Positions 1 through 9,360 of a stretch of DNA of 64,000 bases are shown one piece after another. How positions within the stretch are numbered: position 1 is the stretch's first letter; each line of letters opens with the position of its first letter. The notes below the pieces were generated by a model. The model made no database searches and had not been told where the DNA came from. It was given only the letters and a program-made list of their open reading frames with translations. A program made the translations under genes and the position numbers. Origin of the DNA: Acetobacteraceae bacterium. Its GTDB lineage: Bacteria > Pseudomonadota > Alphaproteobacteria > Acetobacterales > Acetobacteraceae. Location: positions 1 through 64,000 of the forward strand of contig PLSD01000133.1 of assembly GCA_003164135.1 (NCBI GenBank). The letters are read 5' to 3'.

Positions 1-806
1 GCGATCGTCATGGGGCCGACGCCGCCGGGAACCGGGGTGATGAGACCTGCTTTGGCGGCCGCTTCGGCGAAAGCGACGTCGCCGACCAGTCTGGTTTTAC
101 CCGGCGCGGCGGCGGGGACGCGGTTGATGCCGACGTCGATGACCGTGGCGCCGGGTTTGATCCAGTCGCCTTTGATCATTTCCGGGCGGCCGACGGCGGC
201 GATGAGGATGTCGGCGGATTTGCAGAGCTGGTCGAGGTTGCGGGTGCGGGAATGGGCAATCGTGACGGTGCAGTTCTGCGCGAGCAGCAGTTGCGCAATG
301 GGTTTGCCAACGAGGTTGGAGCGCCCGACCACCACGGCGTTCAGCCCGGTCATGTCCGGCAGGCGGTCCTGCAACAGCAAAATGCAGCCGAGCGGCGTGC
401 AGGGCACTAGGCCGGGCAGGCCGTTGGCCAGCAGCCCGGCGTTGGTTACGGTCAGGCCGTCCACGTCCTTCGCCGGGGAAATCGCGGCGATGATCGCGTC
501 AGTGTTCAGGTCTTTGGGTAATGGGAGTTGTACCAGGATGCCGTGTACGGCGGGGTCGGCGTTGAGTTTTTGCACCAGCGCCAGAAGGTCCGCCTGGGTG
601 GTATCGGCGGGCAAGCGGTGCTCGAAGGAGCGCATGCCCACTTCCACCGTCTGGCGGGCCTTGTTGGCGACGTAGACTCTTGAGGCAGGATCGTCACCGA
701 CCAGCACGACGGCGAGGCCGGGTTGGAAGGAAAGTGCCGCGACTTCCGTTTTTATGGTTGCACGGAGCGCCTCGGCAAAAGCTTTGCCGTCGATGATGTC
801 AGTCAT
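1..806 (-). CDS. folD: FolD, methylene-THF dehydrogenase/cyclohydrolase (3' partial)
   Basis: Bifunctional cytosolic enzyme that interconverts 5,10-methylene-THF, 5,10-methenyl-THF and 10-formyl-THF. Read on the minus strand, about 268 codons are present before the window edge. Visible family motifs are [14 protein letters not shown] (catalytic-lysine region), VPCTPLGC, the nucleotide-binding [12 protein letters not shown], and [10 protein letters not shown] near the C terminus, so only about the last 20 residues are missing. The start is the ATG at 806. It lies 26 bases after purU and is the last visible gene of the sox-purU-folD operon, where it would process methylene-THF made by sarcosine oxidase. 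Assignment is secure; the true end lies outside the window. Confidence 0.95.
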   Translation of the reverse strand, partial: MTDIIDGKAFAEALRATIKTEVAALSFQPGLAVVLVGDDPASRVYVANKARQTVEVGMRSFEHRLPADTTQADLLALVQKLNADPAVHGILVQLPLPKDLNTDAIIAAISPAKDVDGLTVTNAGLLANGLPGLVPCTPLGCILLLQDRLPDMTGLNAVVVGRSNLVGKPIAQLLLAQNCTVTIAHSRTRNLDQLCKSADILIAAVGRPEMIKGDWIKPGATVIDVGINRVPAAAPGKTRLVGDVAFAEAAAKAGLITPVPGGVGPMTI

Positions 807-832
807 GATGGGATGCCTCTGGCGTGATGATT

Positions 833-1693
833 TCAGACCGTGAAGACAACGGATTTTTTGCCGTTGAGGATGACGCGGTCTTCGAGATGATAGCGCACGG
901 CGCGGGCCAGGACGCGGCGTTCGATGTCGCGGCCTTTGCGAACGAGATCGTCGGGCGTGTCGGCGTGGGAGATGCGTTCCACGTCCTGTTCGATGATCGG
1001 GCCTTCATCGAGGTCAGTGGTGACGTAATGCGCGGTGGCGCCGATGAGTTTGACGCCGCGCCCGTGCGCCTGATGATAGGGCTTGGCGCCTTTGAAGCCG
1101 GGGAGGAACGAGTGGTGAATGTTGATGCATTTACCGGAGAGTTTTGAGGCCAGTGCGTCGGATAGCACCTGCATGTAGCGGGCGAGGACGACGAGTTCGG
1201 ATTTAGTTTCCTTCACCAGTGCCCAGATTTGTCCCTCCTGCTCCATCTTGGTGTCCTTGGTGACGGGCAGATGGTGGAAGGGAATGCCTGCGAGGTCTAT
1301 GCCGGCGAAATGTTCCGGGCCGTGGTTGGAGACGATGGCTGTGGGGGTGAATGACAGTTCGCCTATGCGCCAGCGGTACAGAAGATCGACGAGGCAATGG
1401 TCGAACTTTGAAACCAGAAGCAGGACGCGGCGCGAGGTGGCGTGGTCGTTGATGGCGTGGTTCAGGGTAAAACGCTCAACGATGGGGAGGAAGTTTTCGC
1501 GCAATGTTCCGATGCTGTCGGGGTCGACCAGATCGAATGCGATACGCGCAAAAAACTTGCCGGATTCGGCGTCGTCAAACTGTTGCGCCTCGCGAATGTC
1601 GCCACCCCGTTCGAAGAGGTAGGTTGACACGGCGGCAACGATGCCAGGGCGGTTGACACAGGAGAGGGTCATTACAAAGCGCGGTTTCGACAT
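833..1693 (-). CDS. purU: PurU, formyltetrahydrofolate deformylase
   Basis: Hydrolyses 10-formyl-THF to formate and THF, freeing the folate pool when one-carbon units accumulate. The 286-residue protein has an N-terminal ACT domain (about residues 5-80) and a formyltransferase-like domain with the motifs [17 protein letters not shown] and [13 protein letters not shown], which carry the Asn-His-Asp catalytic set. The open frame continues about 570 bases upstream through soxG, but homology begins at [12 protein letters not shown], so the ATG at 1693 is used. It lies 55 bases after soxG and 26 before folD, a usual position in sarcosine oxidase operons. Confidence 0.95.
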   Translation of the reverse strand: MSKPRFVMTLSCVNRPGIVAAVSTYLFERGGDIREAQQFDDAESGKFFARIAFDLVDPDSIGTLRENFLPIVERFTLNHAINDHATSRRVLLLVSKFDHCLVDLLYRWRIGELSFTPTAIVSNHGPEHFAGIDLAGIPFHHLPVTKDTKMEQEGQIWALVKETKSELVVLARYMQVLSDALASKLSGKCINIHHSFLPGFKGAKPYHQAHGRGVKLIGATAHYVTTDLDEGPIIEQDVERISHADTPDDLVRKGRDIERRVLARAVRYHLEDRVILNGKKSVVFTV

Positions 1694-1748
1694 TTTTTGA
1701 ATCCTGAAGGCAGTGACGGGAGGGTTTACGGTATGCGGCGTGGCCGCT

Positions 1749-2264
1749 TCAACCTCGGGGTTCGAATTCCGCCGCTGCCTCGGTGAGGGCATGGTACAAA
1801 GCGCCGGCGAAACCGCGGAAGCAGGTGAGGACGAAACTGTCTTCCTCGCGCCAGAGACGGATGCCGATATGCCCCGCGAGCGTAAGGGCGGCGCCGTCCG
1901 GCGGAAAAACGCTCTCGTGCAGGTCGATGGGGACAAGCTTGGCGAGAATGGCGCGGGCGAAGGGGCCGGCGATTCTGAAGAGGCTTTGGCCGTCGCTTTG
2001 GTCGGTGAAGGCGGCCAGTTGCGCGGTTTTTTGTTCCAGCGTGGCCACGGTGGGGCCGATGGCGAGCCAGGTGTTGGGGCCGGACCAGAGGTAGGTGGTG
2101 TCTCCCGCCGTGATGCGGCGGGGGGTGAGCGGGAGCTCGATGCCCAGGGCCTGATTGAGGGCGGTGGCCTGACTCTTGAAGGCCATGAGGCTGACAACGC
2201 CGCGCGGTTCCTGCGGCTGCACGAAGGCCGTGCTGGGATAAGGGGATTTGGCGGCCTCAAGCAT
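1749..2264 (-). CDS. soxG: Sarcosine oxidase gamma subunit
   Basis: Small structural subunit of heterotetrameric sarcosine oxidase; it packs against the alpha subunit's folate-binding half. The protein is 171 residues, slightly shorter than the usual 190-210. The conserved segment includes [14 protein letters not shown] and [17 protein letters not shown], with the C-terminal [17 protein letters not shown] typical of SoxG. The start ATG at 2264 overlaps the end of soxA by 8 bases (ATGCTTGA), implying translational coupling. The longer open frame upstream is an out-of-frame shadow of soxA. Confidence 0.9.
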   Translation of the reverse strand: MLEAAKSPYPSTAFVQPQEPRGVVSLMAFKSQATALNQALGIELPLTPRRITAGDTTYLWSGPNTWLAIGPTVATLEQKTAQLAAFTDQSDGQSLFRIAGPFARAILAKLVPIDLHESVFPPDGAALTLAGHIGIRLWREEDSFVLTCFRGFAGALYHALTEAAAEFEPRG

Positions 2265-5079
2265 GCAAACGGCTCCCTTGGGGGTCATGGAAGACAGGCG
2301 GAACGACTTCGGCCAGCGTGTCGCCGTTGCGGATGGGGTCGTACACGCGGATGATTTCGCCGTGCCGCGCCGGGCCGTTGGAAAGCATGGCGAGCGCGAT
2401 GGGGTGGCCAAGCGTGGGCGAGAGGGCGGCGGAGGTGATGTAGCCTTGGTCGCTGGCGGCGGTGGCCTCGGCACCTTGGGGCAGCAGGTGGCTGCCGGCG
2501 CGTAAGGTGGTTTTACGGTCCACTGGCCTGAGGCCGACCAGGGTGGGACGCGCGGGGTCGGTCAGCGCCGGGCGGGCGGCCAAAGCGCGGCCGATAAAGT
2601 CTTTTTTCTTGGAGAGGAGCTTGCCCATACCGAGGTCGTGCGCGGTAGTCTGGCCGTTGAGTTCCGTGCCGCCGGGATGGCCTTTTTCGATGCGCATCAC
2701 GCCCAGCGCCTCGGTGCCGTAGGGGATGATGTTATGCTCGGCGCCTGCCTGCATGAGGGCGTGGGCGAGGGCGTTGCCGTAACGGGCGGGGACGGCGACT
2801 TCATAGGCCAGTTCACCGGAAAACGAGAGGCGGAAGAGGCGGGCCCGGGTGGCGCCGCAGATGGTGAGGTTGGCCGCACCCATGTAGGGGAACGCGGCGT
2901 TTGAAACATCGAAGGGGGCGTCGACGATTTTTTCTATCACCAAGCGCGATTTTGGCCCGGCGACGGCGATCTGCGCCCATTGGTCGGTGACGGAGATGAA
3001 GGCGACGTCGAGTTCCGGCCAGAGGATCTGGTGGCAGAATTCGAGATGCTGCATGACTTTCGCCGCGTTCGCGGTGGTGGTGGTCATGACGTAATGGTGT
3101 TCGCCGAGGCGTGCACAGGTGCCGTCGTCCATGACGAAGCCGTCTTCGCGCAGCATGAGCCCGTAGCGGGCGCGGCCGATGGCGAGGTTGTTCCAGGTGT
3201 TGGTGTAGACGGATTCGAGGAACTTCGCGGCGTCGGGGCCTTGGATGTCGATTTTGCCGAGCGTGGTGACATCACAGATGCCGACGCCGGTGCGCACGGT
3301 GTTGACCTCGCGGGTGACGGCGGCGAGCCAGTCCTCGCCGGGGCGGAGGAAATATTGCGCGCGCAACCACATGCCGGTCTCAACGAAGGTGGCGCCTTGT
3401 TCTACGGCCCAGTCGTGCGTGGGGGTGAGGCGCGCGGGTTTGAAGTGCTTGCCGCGATGCGGGCCGGCGAGCGCGCCCAGCGCAACCGGCGTGTAGGGCG
3501 GGCGCGAGCGCGTGGTGCCGGTGGCAGGAATGGTGTTGCCGGTGGCCGCGGCCATGAGGGCGAGGCCGTTGACGTTGGCGGTTTTGCCTTGGTCAGTCGC
3601 CATGCCGAGCGTGGTATAGCGCTTGAGGAGCTCGACGGAGATGAAGCCTTCCTGCTTGGCTAACGTGACGTCCGTCGCGGCGACGTCGTTCTGGTAGTCG
3701 ACGAAGGCTTTTTCCTTGGCGGTGCCGGAGCGCCAGAGCGGGAGAATGTTGGGGTTGAGCCCCTGCCCGCTGGCGGTGCCGGTGACTGCCATGTTGGGCG
3801 GCAGGGCGCCGGGGATGAAGGTGGCGGTGGCCTCGTCCCACTCGGGTTTGTCGTTGAGGTGGGAGGTGAGGTGCAGGGCCGGGTTCCAGCCGCCGGACAT
3901 GGCGATGAGGTCACACGGGATGGATAGCAGCGTACCGCTGGGGGTGAGAATTTCGGCGGCGGTGACGGCAAGTTTGCCGATGGCCCGGTTGAGTTGAGCG
4001 CCGCAGAAAAGGGGCGCGTCGGCTTGTGTGGCCAAAGCGTGGACCTGCGGGGAGCTGTGCGGGCGATTGTCGATAATCGCGGCGATGGTGATGCCGGCCT
4101 GGAGGAGGGCGGGGATGGTGAGTGCTGCTTCGTCATGGTTGAGTGCCAGCACGGCGGTGCTGCCTGGGGCGACGGCGTAGCGGTTGATATAGGCACGGAC
4201 GGAGCCCGCGAGCATGACGCCGGGGAGGTCGTTATTGCCAAAAACCAGCGGACGTTCGATGGCGCCGGAGGCAAGGACGCTGCGGGCCGCGATGATTCTG
4301 ACGAGACGCTGGCGCGGTGTGTTGGTGGAGGGCAAATGGTCGGTGAGGCGTTGCAGGGCTCCGTAGGTGCCGCCGTCATAAACACCAAAGATGGTGGTGC
4401 GGGTTAGGATTTTGACATTTTCCAGGCCGGAGGTGTCGATGGGGTTGCCGTCTGAGAGCGACTGGCCGCCGAGGGTGGCGGATTCGTCGCAGAGGATAAC
4501 GCGGCCCCCTGCCCGGCTCGCTTCGCGCGCGGCCTGGAGGCCGGAGCAGCCGCCGCCGATGATCAGGACGTCGCAGAATTCGGTGGATTTCTCGTAGGTA
4601 TCTGGGTCCGGCAGCCCGGCGTTGCGGCCGAGGCCGGCGGCGCGGCGGATCATCGGCTCGTAGAGTTTTTCCCAGAAGGAGGCCGGCCACATGAAGGTTT
4701 TGTAGTAGAAACCGGCGGCGAAAAATGGGGCCAGATGCGAGTTGATGCTGAGCAAATCGTGCTTGAGCGAGGGGAAGCGGTTCTGGCTGGCGGCGGTGAG
4801 GCCGTCGAAGAGTTCAGCGACGGTGGCGCGGGTGTTGGGTTCGCGCTGCGCGCCGGTGCGAAGTTCAACCAGGGCGTTGGGTTCCTCCGAACCGGCGGAG
4901 AGGATGCCGCGCGGGCGGTGATATTTGAAGGAACGGGCGACGAGTTTGATGCCGTTGGCGAGCAGCGCGGAGGCAAGGGTGTCGCCGGCAAAACCCTGGT
5001 AGGATTTGCCGTCGAAAGTGAAGTTGAGGGGCTGGCTGCGATCAATGAGGCCGCCGGTGGCGAGGCGATAGGCGGTCAT
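2257..5079 (-). CDS. soxA: Sarcosine oxidase alpha subunit
   Basis: Large subunit of heterotetrameric sarcosine oxidase. It binds NAD+ and carries the tetrahydrofolate site where the methyl group leaves as 5,10-methylene-THF. Of 940 residues, the first ~100 resemble a 2Fe-2S ferredoxin-like domain ([24 protein letters not shown]). A Rossmann segment follows ([20 protein letters not shown]), and the last ~400 residues form a GcvT-like aminomethyltransferase domain ([28 protein letters not shown]). The start at 5079 ([10 protein letters not shown]) overlaps the soxD stop by 4 bases; the open frame further upstream is not homologous. Its product feeds PurU and FolD downstream. Confidence 0.96.
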   Translation of the reverse strand: MTAYRLATGGLIDRSQPLNFTFDGKSYQGFAGDTLASALLANGIKLVARSFKYHRPRGILSAGSEEPNALVELRTGAQREPNTRATVAELFDGLTAASQNRFPSLKHDLLSINSHLAPFFAAGFYYKTFMWPASFWEKLYEPMIRRAAGLGRNAGLPDPDTYEKSTEFCDVLIIGGGCSGLQAAREASRAGGRVILCDESATLGGQSLSDGNPIDTSGLENVKILTRTTIFGVYDGGTYGALQRLTDHLPSTNTPRQRLVRIIAARSVLASGAIERPLVFGNNDLPGVMLAGSVRAYINRYAVAPGSTAVLALNHDEAALTIPALLQAGITIAAIIDNRPHSSPQVHALATQADAPLFCGAQLNRAIGKLAVTAAEILTPSGTLLSIPCDLIAMSGGWNPALHLTSHLNDKPEWDEATATFIPGALPPNMAVTGTASGQGLNPNILPLWRSGTAKEKAFVDYQNDVAATDVTLAKQEGFISVELLKRYTTLGMATDQGKTANVNGLALMAAATGNTIPATGTTRSRPPYTPVALGALAGPHRGKHFKPARLTPTHDWAVEQGATFVETGMWLRAQYFLRPGEDWLAAVTREVNTVRTGVGICDVTTLGKIDIQGPDAAKFLESVYTNTWNNLAIGRARYGLMLREDGFVMDDGTCARLGEHHYVMTTTTANAAKVMQHLEFCHQILWPELDVAFISVTDQWAQIAVAGPKSRLVIEKIVDAPFDVSNAAFPYMGAANLTICGATRARLFRLSFSGELAYEVAVPARYGNALAHALMQAGAEHNIIPYGTEALGVMRIEKGHPGGTELNGQTTAHDLGMGKLLSKKKDFIGRALAARPALTDPARPTLVGLRPVDRKTTLRAGSHLLPQGAEATAASDQGYITSAALSPTLGHPIALAMLSNGPARHGEIIRVYDPIRNGDTLAEVVPPVFHDPQGSRLHA

Positions 5080-5339
5080 GCGGCGTCTCTTGCTGATTTT
5101 ACCTGGAGAATTTCGTGCGTGGCGAGGTTGCGCGTGACCACGAGCCAGGCGTGGCAGCCAGCACTGTGATACCATAGCTCCTGGTGCGGGCCGTTGGCGT
5201 TGTCGCGGAAATAGACGTAGTCGGTCCATTCCTTGGTTGGCGCGGCACCGCCGTCGGCCGGGCGGCGCACGGTGGCGTCGCCGTGGTAGGCGAATTCTTC
5301 GAGGCCGCGCGGGCCGCAATGGGGACAGGCAATGCGCAT
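5076..5339 (-). CDS. soxD: Sarcosine oxidase delta subunit
   Basis: Small zinc-binding subunit of heterotetrameric sarcosine oxidase, 87 residues. The zinc ligands expected for the family are visible: CPHCG at the N terminus and a His-x-x-x-Cys pair in WYHSAGC. The motif DYVYFRDNANGPHQELWYH is typical of SoxD. It overlaps soxA by 4 bases and abuts soxB (its ATG at 5339 touches the soxB stop), so soxB-soxD-soxA-soxG are translated as one coupled unit. Confidence 0.95.
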   Translation of the reverse strand: MRIACPHCGPRGLEEFAYHGDATVRRPADGGAAPTKEWTDYVYFRDNANGPHQELWYHSAGCHAWLVVTRNLATHEILQVKSARDAA

Positions 5340-6589
5340 TAGTGCAGATTCGGCTGGGCGCCGACCCCTTTTTCGTCAATGAGTTTGCCTTCCGCGAACC
5401 GGTCCAGCCGGTAGGCGGCGGCGACATCGTGCGGTTCGTCGCGCGCCAGCAGATGCGCGAAGCAGTAGCCCGACGCCGGGGTGGCTTTGAAGCCGCCGTA
5501 GCACCAGCCGGCGTTGAGGTAGAGATTTTCCACCGGGGTTTTGTCGATGATCGGTGAGCCGTCCATGGTCATGTCCATGATGCCGCCCCAATGGCGCAGC
5601 AGGCGGGTGCGGCCGATCATCGGCATCAGGGCCATGCCGCCTTCACACACGTCCTCGATGGTGGGGAGGTTGCCGCGGGCTGCGTAGGAATTGTAGCCGT
5701 CGAGATCGCCACCGAAGACCAGGCCGCCTTTGTCCGATTGCGAAATATAGAAATGCCCGGCGCCGAAGGTGATGACGTTGTCGATGAGGGGTTTGAGGCC
5801 CTCGGTGACGAAGGCCTGGAGCACGTGGCTTTCGATGGGCAAGCGCAGGCCGGCCATGGCGGCGACCAATGAGGAGGCGCCTGCAACGGCGAGGCCAAGC
5901 TTTTTGGTGCCGATATAGCCGCGCGTGGTCTCGATGCCGATGGCTTTGCCGTTTTCCTGGCGAATACCGGTGACTTCGCAATTCTGGATGATGTCCACGC
6001 CCAGGCGCGAGGCGGCGCGGGCGTAGCCCCAGGCCACGGCGTCGTGCCGCACGGTGCCGCCGCGTTTTTGCAGCAGCGCGCCCTGGATCGGGAAACGGGC
6101 GTTCTCGTAGTCCAGGTAGGGGATTTTGCGTTTGAGGGTGGGCAGGTCCAGCAGTTCGGAATCGACGCCGTGCAGGCGCATGGCGTTGCCGCGGCGGGCG
6201 TAGGCGTCGCGCTGGACGTCGGAATGGAAGATGTTGAAGACGCCGCGCTGACTGACCATGGCGTTGTAGTTGATGTCCTGTTCCAGACCTTCCCACAGCT
6301 TCATGGAAAGTTCGTAAAACGGCAGGTTGCCGGGGAGCAGGTAGTTGGAGCGGACGATGGTGGTGTTGCGGCCAATGTTGCCGTTGCCGAGCCAGCCTTT
6401 TTCAACCACCGCGATGCGGCCAACGTTGTGGTTTTTGGCCAGGTAATAGGCCGTGGCGAGGCCATGGCCGCCGCCGCCGATGATGACCACATCGTAGTTC
6501 GGCGCGGGCGTGGCGTCGCGCCAGGCGGGTTGCCAGCCCTTATGGCCGGTGAGGGCCTGCTTGAGCACGGTGAGGGCGGAGTATTTCAC
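5339..6589 (-). CDS. soxB: Sarcosine oxidase beta subunit
   Basis: Catalytic flavoprotein subunit of 416 residues. It oxidises sarcosine to an imine at non-covalent FAD and passes electrons to covalent FMN at the alpha-beta interface. The FAD fingerprint is YDVVIIGGGGHGLATAYYL (from about residue 32). His182 in TVRHDAV matches the covalent FMN histidine of the family, and the C-terminal GWCYGGFKATPASG is also typical. The start is a GTG at 6589, consistent with the conserved N terminus (KYSALTVLKQALTGHKGWQPAW). A six-codon ATG frame just upstream ends in a TGA overlapping this GTG. First gene of the operon. Confidence 0.96.
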   Translation of the reverse strand: MKYSALTVLKQALTGHKGWQPAWRDATPAPNYDVVIIGGGGHGLATAYYLAKNHNVGRIAVVEKGWLGNGNIGRNTTIVRSNYLLPGNLPFYELSMKLWEGLEQDINYNAMVSQRGVFNIFHSDVQRDAYARRGNAMRLHGVDSELLDLPTLKRKIPYLDYENARFPIQGALLQKRGGTVRHDAVAWGYARAASRLGVDIIQNCEVTGIRQENGKAIGIETTRGYIGTKKLGLAVAGASSLVAAMAGLRLPIESHVLQAFVTEGLKPLIDNVITFGAGHFYISQSDKGGLVFGGDLDGYNSYAARGNLPTIEDVCEGGMALMPMIGRTRLLRHWGGIMDMTMDGSPIIDKTPVENLYLNAGWCYGGFKATPASGYCFAHLLARDEPHDVAAAYRLDRFAEGKLIDEKGVGAQPNLH

Positions 6590-6637
6590 GGCGGGGCGTC
6601 CGGCATGGGGATACTATTATTCCTGTGAGTTAAATAC

Positions 6638-6667
6638 GGTTATGTACAAGAACTATTGCACTGTCAA
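6638..6667 (-). promoter_or_regulatory. Possible sigma-70 promoter of the sox operon
   Basis: On the minus strand, about 50-75 bases upstream of soxB, TTGACA is followed after 17 bases by CATAAC, in the most AT-rich stretch between soxB and the phosphoesterase gene. The -35 box is perfect but the -10 box is weak, so this is only a candidate. No riboswitch was recognised in this leader. Confidence 0.35.
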
Positions 6668-6715
6668 ACGGTATCACGGAAAAAAACTGAACCCAGGAGC
6701 GATTATGTCTAGCGA

Positions 6716-7573
6716 TTATATCTCCAGCACCCCAGGCCGGTAGGTCTGGGCCGCCATGCCGTCATACAGCAGATAGCCACGGGGGGCGGAGGCCAGCCGG
6801 ATGGTTTCCTCGATGCTCTCATGCCGGAAATGCGTGTGGCCGTGGATCCAGGCCGTGGGGACGTAAGGGGCAAATTCGGCCAGCATGTTGGAGGCGTAGG
6901 CGGGACCAATGGCGCCGGTGCGCGCGCCGAGGAAGCTGGGGCTGGGCGCATGATGCGTGACGACGAGATTTTTCGCGTGAGGTTGAGTTTGCCGCAGGTG
7001 CGCCAGCGTGGCGTGCAGCCAATGGCGGGAGTCCCGGTGGAGGGCGAGCACTTCCGCTGGAGCCAAACGGCCCTCCGCGCCATGGATCATGGCATGGTCA
7101 TTCAGGCGCCGCGCCGCCGCCGCCATGGCGGCGGCCACGTCGCCGTGCAGCGCGTAGTCGGTCCAGAGCGTGCAGCCCAGCACATTCAGGCGATGGCCCG
7201 AAAAACTGAAACTGGCCACGGTGTTTTCTAGAAAATGCACGCGGCCGTGCGTCCGCGCGGCTGCACGGCGCAGCGCCGGGACGAGATGCGCGATGTCGTG
7301 CTGGTAGAATTCGTGATTGCCGGCGACGTAGATGGCTGGTGCCTGCAAAAACTTTGCTACCTGCTCGGCATACTCAATGCCGCGCACCCCGCCATGAATG
7401 TCGCCCGCCAGAACGATGAGATCCACGGCAGGAAGATCGTGCAGCAAGGGACCGCTCCGGGGCTGTGCGGGGAAAGCGCTGTGGCGCGTGCGGAAACGCG
7501 CCCAGCCCGGTATGGCAAAGCGAAAGCGGTCCATCTCCAGATGCAAATCGCTCATATAGAGAATGCGGATCAT
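6716..7573 (-). CDS. Calcineurin-like metallophosphoesterase
   Basis: A 285-residue member of the calcineurin-like phosphoesterase fold with the complete dimetal motif set: SDLHLE (Asp9, His11), AGDIHGG, GNHEFY, VTHHAPSP and HGHTH. Substrate is unknown; relatives cleave cyclic nucleotides, dinucleoside polyphosphates or phosphoproteins. The start ATG at 7573 overlaps the kinase stop codon by one base (TAATG), so the two are translationally coupled. The open frame extends upstream through the kinase C terminus without homology. As last gene of the guanidine operon it may reverse or tune the kinase's signal, which is inference. Confidence 0.85.
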   Translation of the reverse strand: MIRILYMSDLHLEMDRFRFAIPGWARFRTRHSAFPAQPRSGPLLHDLPAVDLIVLAGDIHGGVRGIEYAEQVAKFLQAPAIYVAGNHEFYQHDIAHLVPALRRAAARTHGRVHFLENTVASFSFSGHRLNVLGCTLWTDYALHGDVAAAMAAAARRLNDHAMIHGAEGRLAPAEVLALHRDSRHWLHATLAHLRQTQPHAKNLVVTHHAPSPSFLGARTGAIGPAYASNMLAEFAPYVPTAWIHGHTHFRHESIEETIRLASAPRGYLLYDGMAAQTYRPGVLEI

Positions 7574-9270
7574 TACTTCAGGCCGCGGAGCAGCAGGAAT
7601 AAAAATCCGGTGGCGAACAGGAGAGTGAAAAACTGCCATATCCGCAACGGCGTGAACGGCAACGTCCGGCGCGGCGTTAACGCCGGCTCGGACGCATTGA
7701 TGAGGCCGAGTTGCAGGGCGCGCGCGAATTCGCCGGCATCGGCGTAACGCGCGGCGGGTTTGGGAGCCAACGCGCGGGCGAGACACTCACCGAGGAAGGG
7801 AGGCAGGTCCGGGCGCAGGCGGGATAGCGGCACGTTCTCACGCTGGCCGAACGGGTAGGCCCCGGCGGTGAACATGCGGTAGATCGTCACAGCCAGGGCG
7901 TACACCTCGGTGCGTGCATTGGCGGCTACCCCGTGCAACAGCTCGGGCGCCATGTAGCGGATGGTGCCGCCGGGTCTGGTAGCGTCCGCGGTGTCTATGC
8001 CGGGCAGATACGCCAGGCCAAGGTCAAGCAGCCGGACCTCGTTGGTTCCCGCCAGCAGCATGATGTTTTCGGGTTTGATGTCGCGGTGAACGATCTGGAT
8101 GGCCGCCAGGTCCTGCACCGCCTCGCAAAGTTTTAGCGCAATGCCTATGCCTTCGGGCAGGGAGGCGGCGGGACCTCGATGCAGGCGCGCCTCCAATGTT
8201 TCGCCCTTATACAGCGGCATGACCAGATAGAGGCTGGAGCGGCGCTCGGGTGGAAGGTCCAGATACTGGGCGACGGAGCTGCCGCGCACGGTGGTGCCGA
8301 TCCACGCCTCGCGCATGAAGCCGGCGGCGAAAATCTCGTCCTGCAGCATCGCCGGGAGCGGAATTTTTAACGCCACCTCGCGCTTGCCGATGGTGTCGTA
8401 GGCCGCCTTGAGCATGGTGTAACGGCCGCGATACAGGGTCTTGCCCAGCTCAAAGCCATCCCACACGTCGCCGTCACGTGGCGCGGGGCGTAACGGCAGG
8501 TGGGTCAATTCCTGGGTCTGCGGGGCGCCGGCGGGCGGGGTGATGACGATGTCCAAAACCATGAGGGTGATGTCATCGGCTGGCGAGGTGGCAATGGCGG
8601 CCAGCAAGGTTTGCGCGAGTTGTTGCGGGCCGGCCGGGGCGGCGGCAAGCTGGGGGGTTAGTTTGGCCTGGATAGCGTCGGCGGTTACATCCTCCACCCC
8701 GGCGATGAGGATGTAGCGGTCGGCGGGTTGGGCCTCCTCCTCGGTGAACTCGGCGATGAATTCAGCGTCTAGCCCGATGGCGCGGCGGGGGACACGGGTG
8801 CTGCCGGGCTGTGCATGGTCGCGCATGAGGGGGGTAAGCGTTTGCCCCCGGTAGCGGAAAAGCAGGCAGGCGCCGATCTGCGCCACACCGATCCGGCGCT
8901 GGTTGAAGAGCAGCGCGCTGAGTGAAACCGGCGCGGGCGGGCGGGCTGAATCCGTGCGGCTCTGGCTGAACAGCCAGTCGTTGATGGCGGTCAATGCCAG
9001 GCTGGCGGCGCGCGGGGCGGAGAGTGTGCGCTGTGCGCCGAAATACCCCTCGGCCAGCGTATGCACGGTCAACTGGGCGGACGTGGCGCCCCCCGTTTGC
9101 CGCGGCAATGGATGCGTGCTGGCCAGGGTGGCGAGGATGCCGCGTTCCTCATGGGCGAAGGCCGCGCCCTCGTAAACGGCGTAAAAATGCCGGGATGTAC
9201 CGGGGGCCGTGGTGGCGGCAAAACCTGTGGCGATCCGCCAGCCACCGCTGGAAACTTCGGGATCAGGCAT
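7573..9270 (-). CDS. Membrane-anchored Ser/Thr kinase with degenerate PP2C domain
   Basis: Predicted 565-residue protein: a PP2C-like domain (about 1-245), a Hanks-type kinase domain (about 265-520) and a single C-terminal membrane helix (IWQFFTLLFATGFLFLLL). The kinase half looks active: ATP-binding lysine in VALKIP, catalytic HRDIKPEN, DLG in place of DFG, and an APE loop (YMAPELL). The phosphatase half lacks the metal-binding aspartates of motifs 1, 2 and 8 (ATLAST and LIAGVEDV where Asp-Gly pairs are expected) and keeps only ADDIT. Similar kinase/phosphatase fusions occur beside nitrate assimilation genes. Start uncertain: the ATG at 9270 is preferred; an in-frame TTG lies at 9348. It lies about 90 bases after allophanate hydrolase and is coupled to the phosphoesterase. 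Confidence 0.85.
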   Translation of the reverse strand: MPDPEVSSGGWRIATGFAATTAPGTSRHFYAVYEGAAFAHEERGILATLASTHPLPRQTGGATSAQLTVHTLAEGYFGAQRTLSAPRAASLALTAINDWLFSQSRTDSARPPAPVSLSALLFNQRRIGVAQIGACLLFRYRGQTLTPLMRDHAQPGSTRVPRRAIGLDAEFIAEFTEEEAQPADRYILIAGVEDVTADAIQAKLTPQLAAAPAGPQQLAQTLLAAIATSPADDITLMVLDIVITPPAGAPQTQELTHLPLRPAPRDGDVWDGFELGKTLYRGRYTMLKAAYDTIGKREVALKIPLPAMLQDEIFAAGFMREAWIGTTVRGSSVAQYLDLPPERRSSLYLVMPLYKGETLEARLHRGPAASLPEGIGIALKLCEAVQDLAAIQIVHRDIKPENIMLLAGTNEVRLLDLGLAYLPGIDTADATRPGGTIRYMAPELLHGVAANARTEVYALAVTIYRMFTAGAYPFGQRENVPLSRLRPDLPPFLGECLARALAPKPAARYADAGEFARALQLGLINASEPALTPRRTLPFTPLRIWQFFTLLFATGFLFLLLRGLK

Positions 9271-9360
9271 TGCGGGAGACGGCACGGGAAGGGCTTCCGC
9301 CGGATTTGACCATGGGCCGAGCGGACCATGAAACCGGCGGCCGGGCAAGAAGTCTGGGCA

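Noticed and set aside
10-675. 221-codon plus-strand open frame at the left edge
   Set aside because: Exactly antisense to folD, whose motifs are clear.
7235-7747. 170-codon plus-strand frame over the kinase-phosphoesterase junction
   Set aside because: Antisense shadow with no motif or ribosome site.
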